Assembly (NCBI RefSeq): GCF_947503375.1
Contig: NZ_CANNDQ010000007.1
Span: 124,001 to 188,000, forward strand
Source of the DNA: an uncultured Psychroserpens sp.
GTDB lineage: Bacteria; Bacteroidota; Bacteroidia; Flavobacteriales; Flavobacteriaceae
Reading direction: 5' to 3'
Length of the DNA: 64,000 nucleotides
Shown here: positions 62,295 through 64,000 of the stretch, piece after piece
How the letters are laid out: each line of letters starts with the position of its first letter
Position numbering within the stretch: position 1 is the stretch's first letter
Notes under the pieces: generated by a model
What the model was told of the DNA's origin: nothing
The model's input: the letters and a program-made list of their open reading frames with translations, nothing else
Databases searched by the model: none
Translations under genes and position numbers: made by a program

Positions 62295-62681
62295 ATGAAA
62301 AAATCAGTAGTTATTATTGCGATCGCAATGGCGTTTTCTGTTAGTACTTTAAACGCAAAAAATGTTGTAGAATCTTCAACAACTTATGAAACAGTTACTA
62401 AAAAGGCTAAAGTGAGTGCTTTTTGTATGTCTATTGTTAAAGGTGATCTAGAAACCGTTAAAAAATTAATAGACTTAGGTACTGATGTTAATGAGAAATC
62501 TAATGGTCTAACTCCTGCCATGTATGCAGCACGTTATAATCGTTTGGATATCTTAAAACTTTTGGTTGAAAAGGGTGCGGACATTGACGCAAGAGGAAAA
62601 AAAGGAATGACAGCAAAAAAATATGCTAAGGCATCTAATGCTAAAGAAGTTCTAGATTATATTAAAAGTCTGGACTCATAA
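62295..62681 (+). CDS. Small exported ankyrin-repeat protein
   Basis: A 128-residue protein with a signal peptide (residues 1-21, ending LNAK). After a short spacer come about two and a half ankyrin repeats: KGDLETVKKLIDLGTDVNEKS (in parts, residues 52-72), GLTPAMYAARYNRLDILKLLVEKGADIDARG (73-103) and GMTAKKYAKASNAKEVLDYI (105-124). Exported ankyrin proteins usually bind protein partners; none is suggested by the neighbours. Single gene, followed by a bidirectional terminator. Confidence 0.88.
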   Translation: MKKSVVIIAIAMAFSVSTLNAKNVVESSTTYETVTKKAKVSAFCMSIVKGDLETVKKLIDLGTDVNEKSNGLTPAMYAARYNRLDILKLLVEKGADIDARGKKGMTAKKYAKASNAKEVLDYIKSLDS

Positions 62682-62739
62682 GAAGAAAGTATTTAGTCAC
62701 TAATAATGGCAATATTTGAGTTAAGTTAGTTAATAAGAG

Positions 62740-62772
62740 AAAACGCTTTAATTTTAGTTAAAGCGTTTTTTT
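62740..62772. terminator. Bidirectional terminator overlapping the end of the M48 peptidase gene
   Basis: Twelve-base perfect arms (AAAACGCTTTAA / TTAAAGCGTTTT) with a 6-base loop, then T-run on both strands. The M48 stop codon lies in the stem. Confidence 0.88.
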
Positions 62773-63528
62773 ATACTTTTCAATAGAAGCCTTAATCTTT
62801 TCAATCCTATTTTCTGGATCTGGATGTGTACTTTGAAACTCAGGAACTCGATTAGGTCCTGCAGCCGCTTTCAAGATTTCCATAACGCCTATCATTTCAT
62901 TAGGGTCGTAACCTGCTCGTATCATAAATTTAACACCTAAATCATCACTTTCTAATTCATCATCTCTCCCATTGGTTAGTAATGTATTTTGACCAATTCC
63001 ACTTACCAAACCTCCAATATCACCTCCAACCGAACCAGCAGTTACTAAGCCTTGCCAATATTCGCTTTCGGCGATACGTTCAGCACTATGACGCCCCAAA
63101 ACGTGACCAATTTCATGACCTAATACGCCAGCCAGTTGGTCATCGTTTTCTAGCTTAGAAAACAAAGCAAATGTGATAAATATTTGACCTCCAGGCAATG
63201 CAAAAGCATTAATGGTTTTTGAATCTGCTAATAAGTGAAATTCATAATCGTATGGTGTTTGTTTTGCAATACTATTATTTACCAATTTACGTCCTACATC
63301 ATCAACCAATGCCTGGTATTGATTATTAGGATGTAATCCACCGTGTTGTTGTGCCATTCCAGGAGCACTAGCAAGACCTATTTGAATCTCTTCATCAGAA
63401 GACATAGAAATTGTTTGCATTCTACCTGTATAAGGATTTTCTTCTCGTTGGCTACACCTCTTGATCACAAAGAATAATGCTATAGCAACACCAATTAATA
63501 ATCTGACTTTGAAATTTTTTCCTCTCAT
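62758..63528 (-). CDS. M48-family zinc metallopeptidase
   Basis: A 256-residue exported peptidase similar to BepA/YfgC-type and Oma1-like M48 proteins. One N-terminal helix (residues about 8-21) ends near a cysteine (FFVIKRCSQRE), perhaps a lipoprotein or anchor. The zinc site is GVLGHEIGHVLGRHSAERIAE near residue 135 (HExxH), and the third ligand is the glutamate in RDDELESDDLGVKFMIRAG near residue 190. ALPGGQIFITFALFS near residue 113 precedes it as in the family. Likely acts on misassembled envelope proteins. Confidence 0.92.
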   Translation of the reverse strand: MRGKNFKVRLLIGVAIALFFVIKRCSQREENPYTGRMQTISMSSDEEIQIGLASAPGMAQQHGGLHPNNQYQALVDDVGRKLVNNSIAKQTPYDYEFHLLADSKTINAFALPGGQIFITFALFSKLENDDQLAGVLGHEIGHVLGRHSAERIAESEYWQGLVTAGSVGGDIGGLVSGIGQNTLLTNGRDDELESDDLGVKFMIRAGYDPNEMIGVMEILKAAAGPNRVPEFQSTHPDPENRIEKIKASIEKYKKTL

Positions 63529-63553
63529 GATTGTGATAATTAGAATTATAAAT

Positions 63554-64000
63554 TTACAAAAGTTCTGGATTTATATCCAAAATATTGTGATTTAAGTAAT
63601 TGGTAATAAAATCAGTTGAAAAAAAACGATTACCAAGTAGGTTTTCATTTGAGATGATATCTTTTATATTCAAACATTTATATTTTGTAAGATAAGCCTT
63701 TGATAAGGGTTTATAGCTATAATGCCAAGGCTCATATTTGAAGCCTTTACGGTTAGCCGAGTTCGTATATACCAAATGAAATCCATACGAATTAGCATGT
63801 TCATCCATCCATAATTTAAGTTTACTATAGCATCCGTTGCTTTCAAAATGATTGGGTTGTAAAATAGATGCTGGTTGTTTAACATTAATATCAATAACAT
63901 CTATATCTGTAGCCCAATGATGTCTCGATGTACCTGGAATAGTGGAGTATTCAATTATTTTTTCAATACTCTGCATGGGTGTTAATCCTCTATTGATGTA
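63554..64000 (-). CDS. M15-family D-alanyl-D-alanine carboxypeptidase (VanY-like), 5' end outside window
   Basis: C-terminal 148 residues of a VanY/LdcB-type peptidoglycan peptidase. The frame runs open to the window edge; an internal ATG at 63976 is not the start, since the preceding GLTP is still family-like. Zinc ligands are visible: GTSRHHWATDIDVID (histidine and aspartate) and the later EPWHYSYKP with the third histidine. The Glu-Pro-Trp-His motif is diagnostic. The gene starts upstream on the reverse strand, beyond the window. It trims stem peptides of the cell wall; a signal sequence would be in the missing part. Confidence 0.88.
   Translation of the reverse strand, partial: YINRGLTPMQSIEKIIEYSTIPGTSRHHWATDIDVIDINVKQPASILQPNHFESNGCYSKLKLWMDEHANSYGFHLVYTNSANRKGFKYEPWHYSYKPLSKAYLTKYKCLNIKDIISNENLLGNRFFSTDFITNYLNHNILDINPELL

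Noticed and set aside
1..64000. tRNA, rRNA, CRISPR arrays, insertion sequences, integrases or phage genes
   Set aside because: None was recognised by eye; no transposase-like frame, array of spaced repeats or rRNA-like segment is present.

Overview
The window is an AT-rich, gene-dense chromosomal segment of a Bacteroidota bacterium, almost certainly a Flavobacteriaceae member. The evidence is a short primary sigma factor, type IX secretion parts (PorT, Plug, a type A sorting tail), TamL, a Na+-NQR operon, DUF6090- and DUF4846-type proteins, and promoter-like TTTG-N18/19-TAnnTTTG elements. No rRNA, tRNA, CRISPR array, insertion sequence or phage was seen, and no gene-free stretch exceeds 300 bases.

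Layout. 1-10119 (+): a surface polysaccharide locus with GT4, Wzy-like polymerase, two more GT4s, a WcaF-like acyltransferase, GT2, a WecA/MraY-type initiating transferase, a Wza-like export lipoprotein and a Wzc-like tyrosine autokinase. 10131-11874 (-): rpe and rpoD. 11965-15214 (-): an ECF sigma-factor operon whose second protein has one inner-membrane helix, a long linker and a C-terminal outer-membrane barrel, the architecture of a dual-membrane-spanning anti-sigma factor. 15284-20191: a divergent HTH regulator facing a four-gene operon: class I HMG-CoA reductase fused to an APH-type kinase, a CDP-archaeol synthase (CarS)-like protein, a CDP-alcohol phosphatidyltransferase and a GtrA protein. 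This is the most unusual part of the window and reads like an isoprenoid or archaeal-type lipid pathway.

20258-31 kb: pnp and rpsO, a lipoprotein, a soluble PAS histidine kinase, accD lacking its zinc-ribbon cysteines, fbaA, tamL and an RNA methyltransferase. 31-43 kb: T9SS Plug, a divergent cysteine dioxygenase / PLP decarboxylase pair (candidate hypotaurine route), apaG, a possible permuted papain-fold protein, pruA, a T9SS-secreted alpha/beta hydrolase, rsmG, a desaturase, an aminotransferase and small membrane proteins. 43.5-48 kb: trkH, trkA, menG/ubiE and porT. 48.2-58.1 kb: nqrABCDEF followed, with interruptions, by apbE, the flavin transferase that matures NqrB and NqrC. 58-64 kb: a tightly packed reverse operon (gpmI, HAD phosphatase, map, cupin, methyltransferase), a small ankyrin protein, an M48 peptidase and a truncated M15 peptidase.

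All identifications are from reading motifs and gene order; no database search was run. Several start sites were moved inward from the longest reading frame, and this is stated in each entry.
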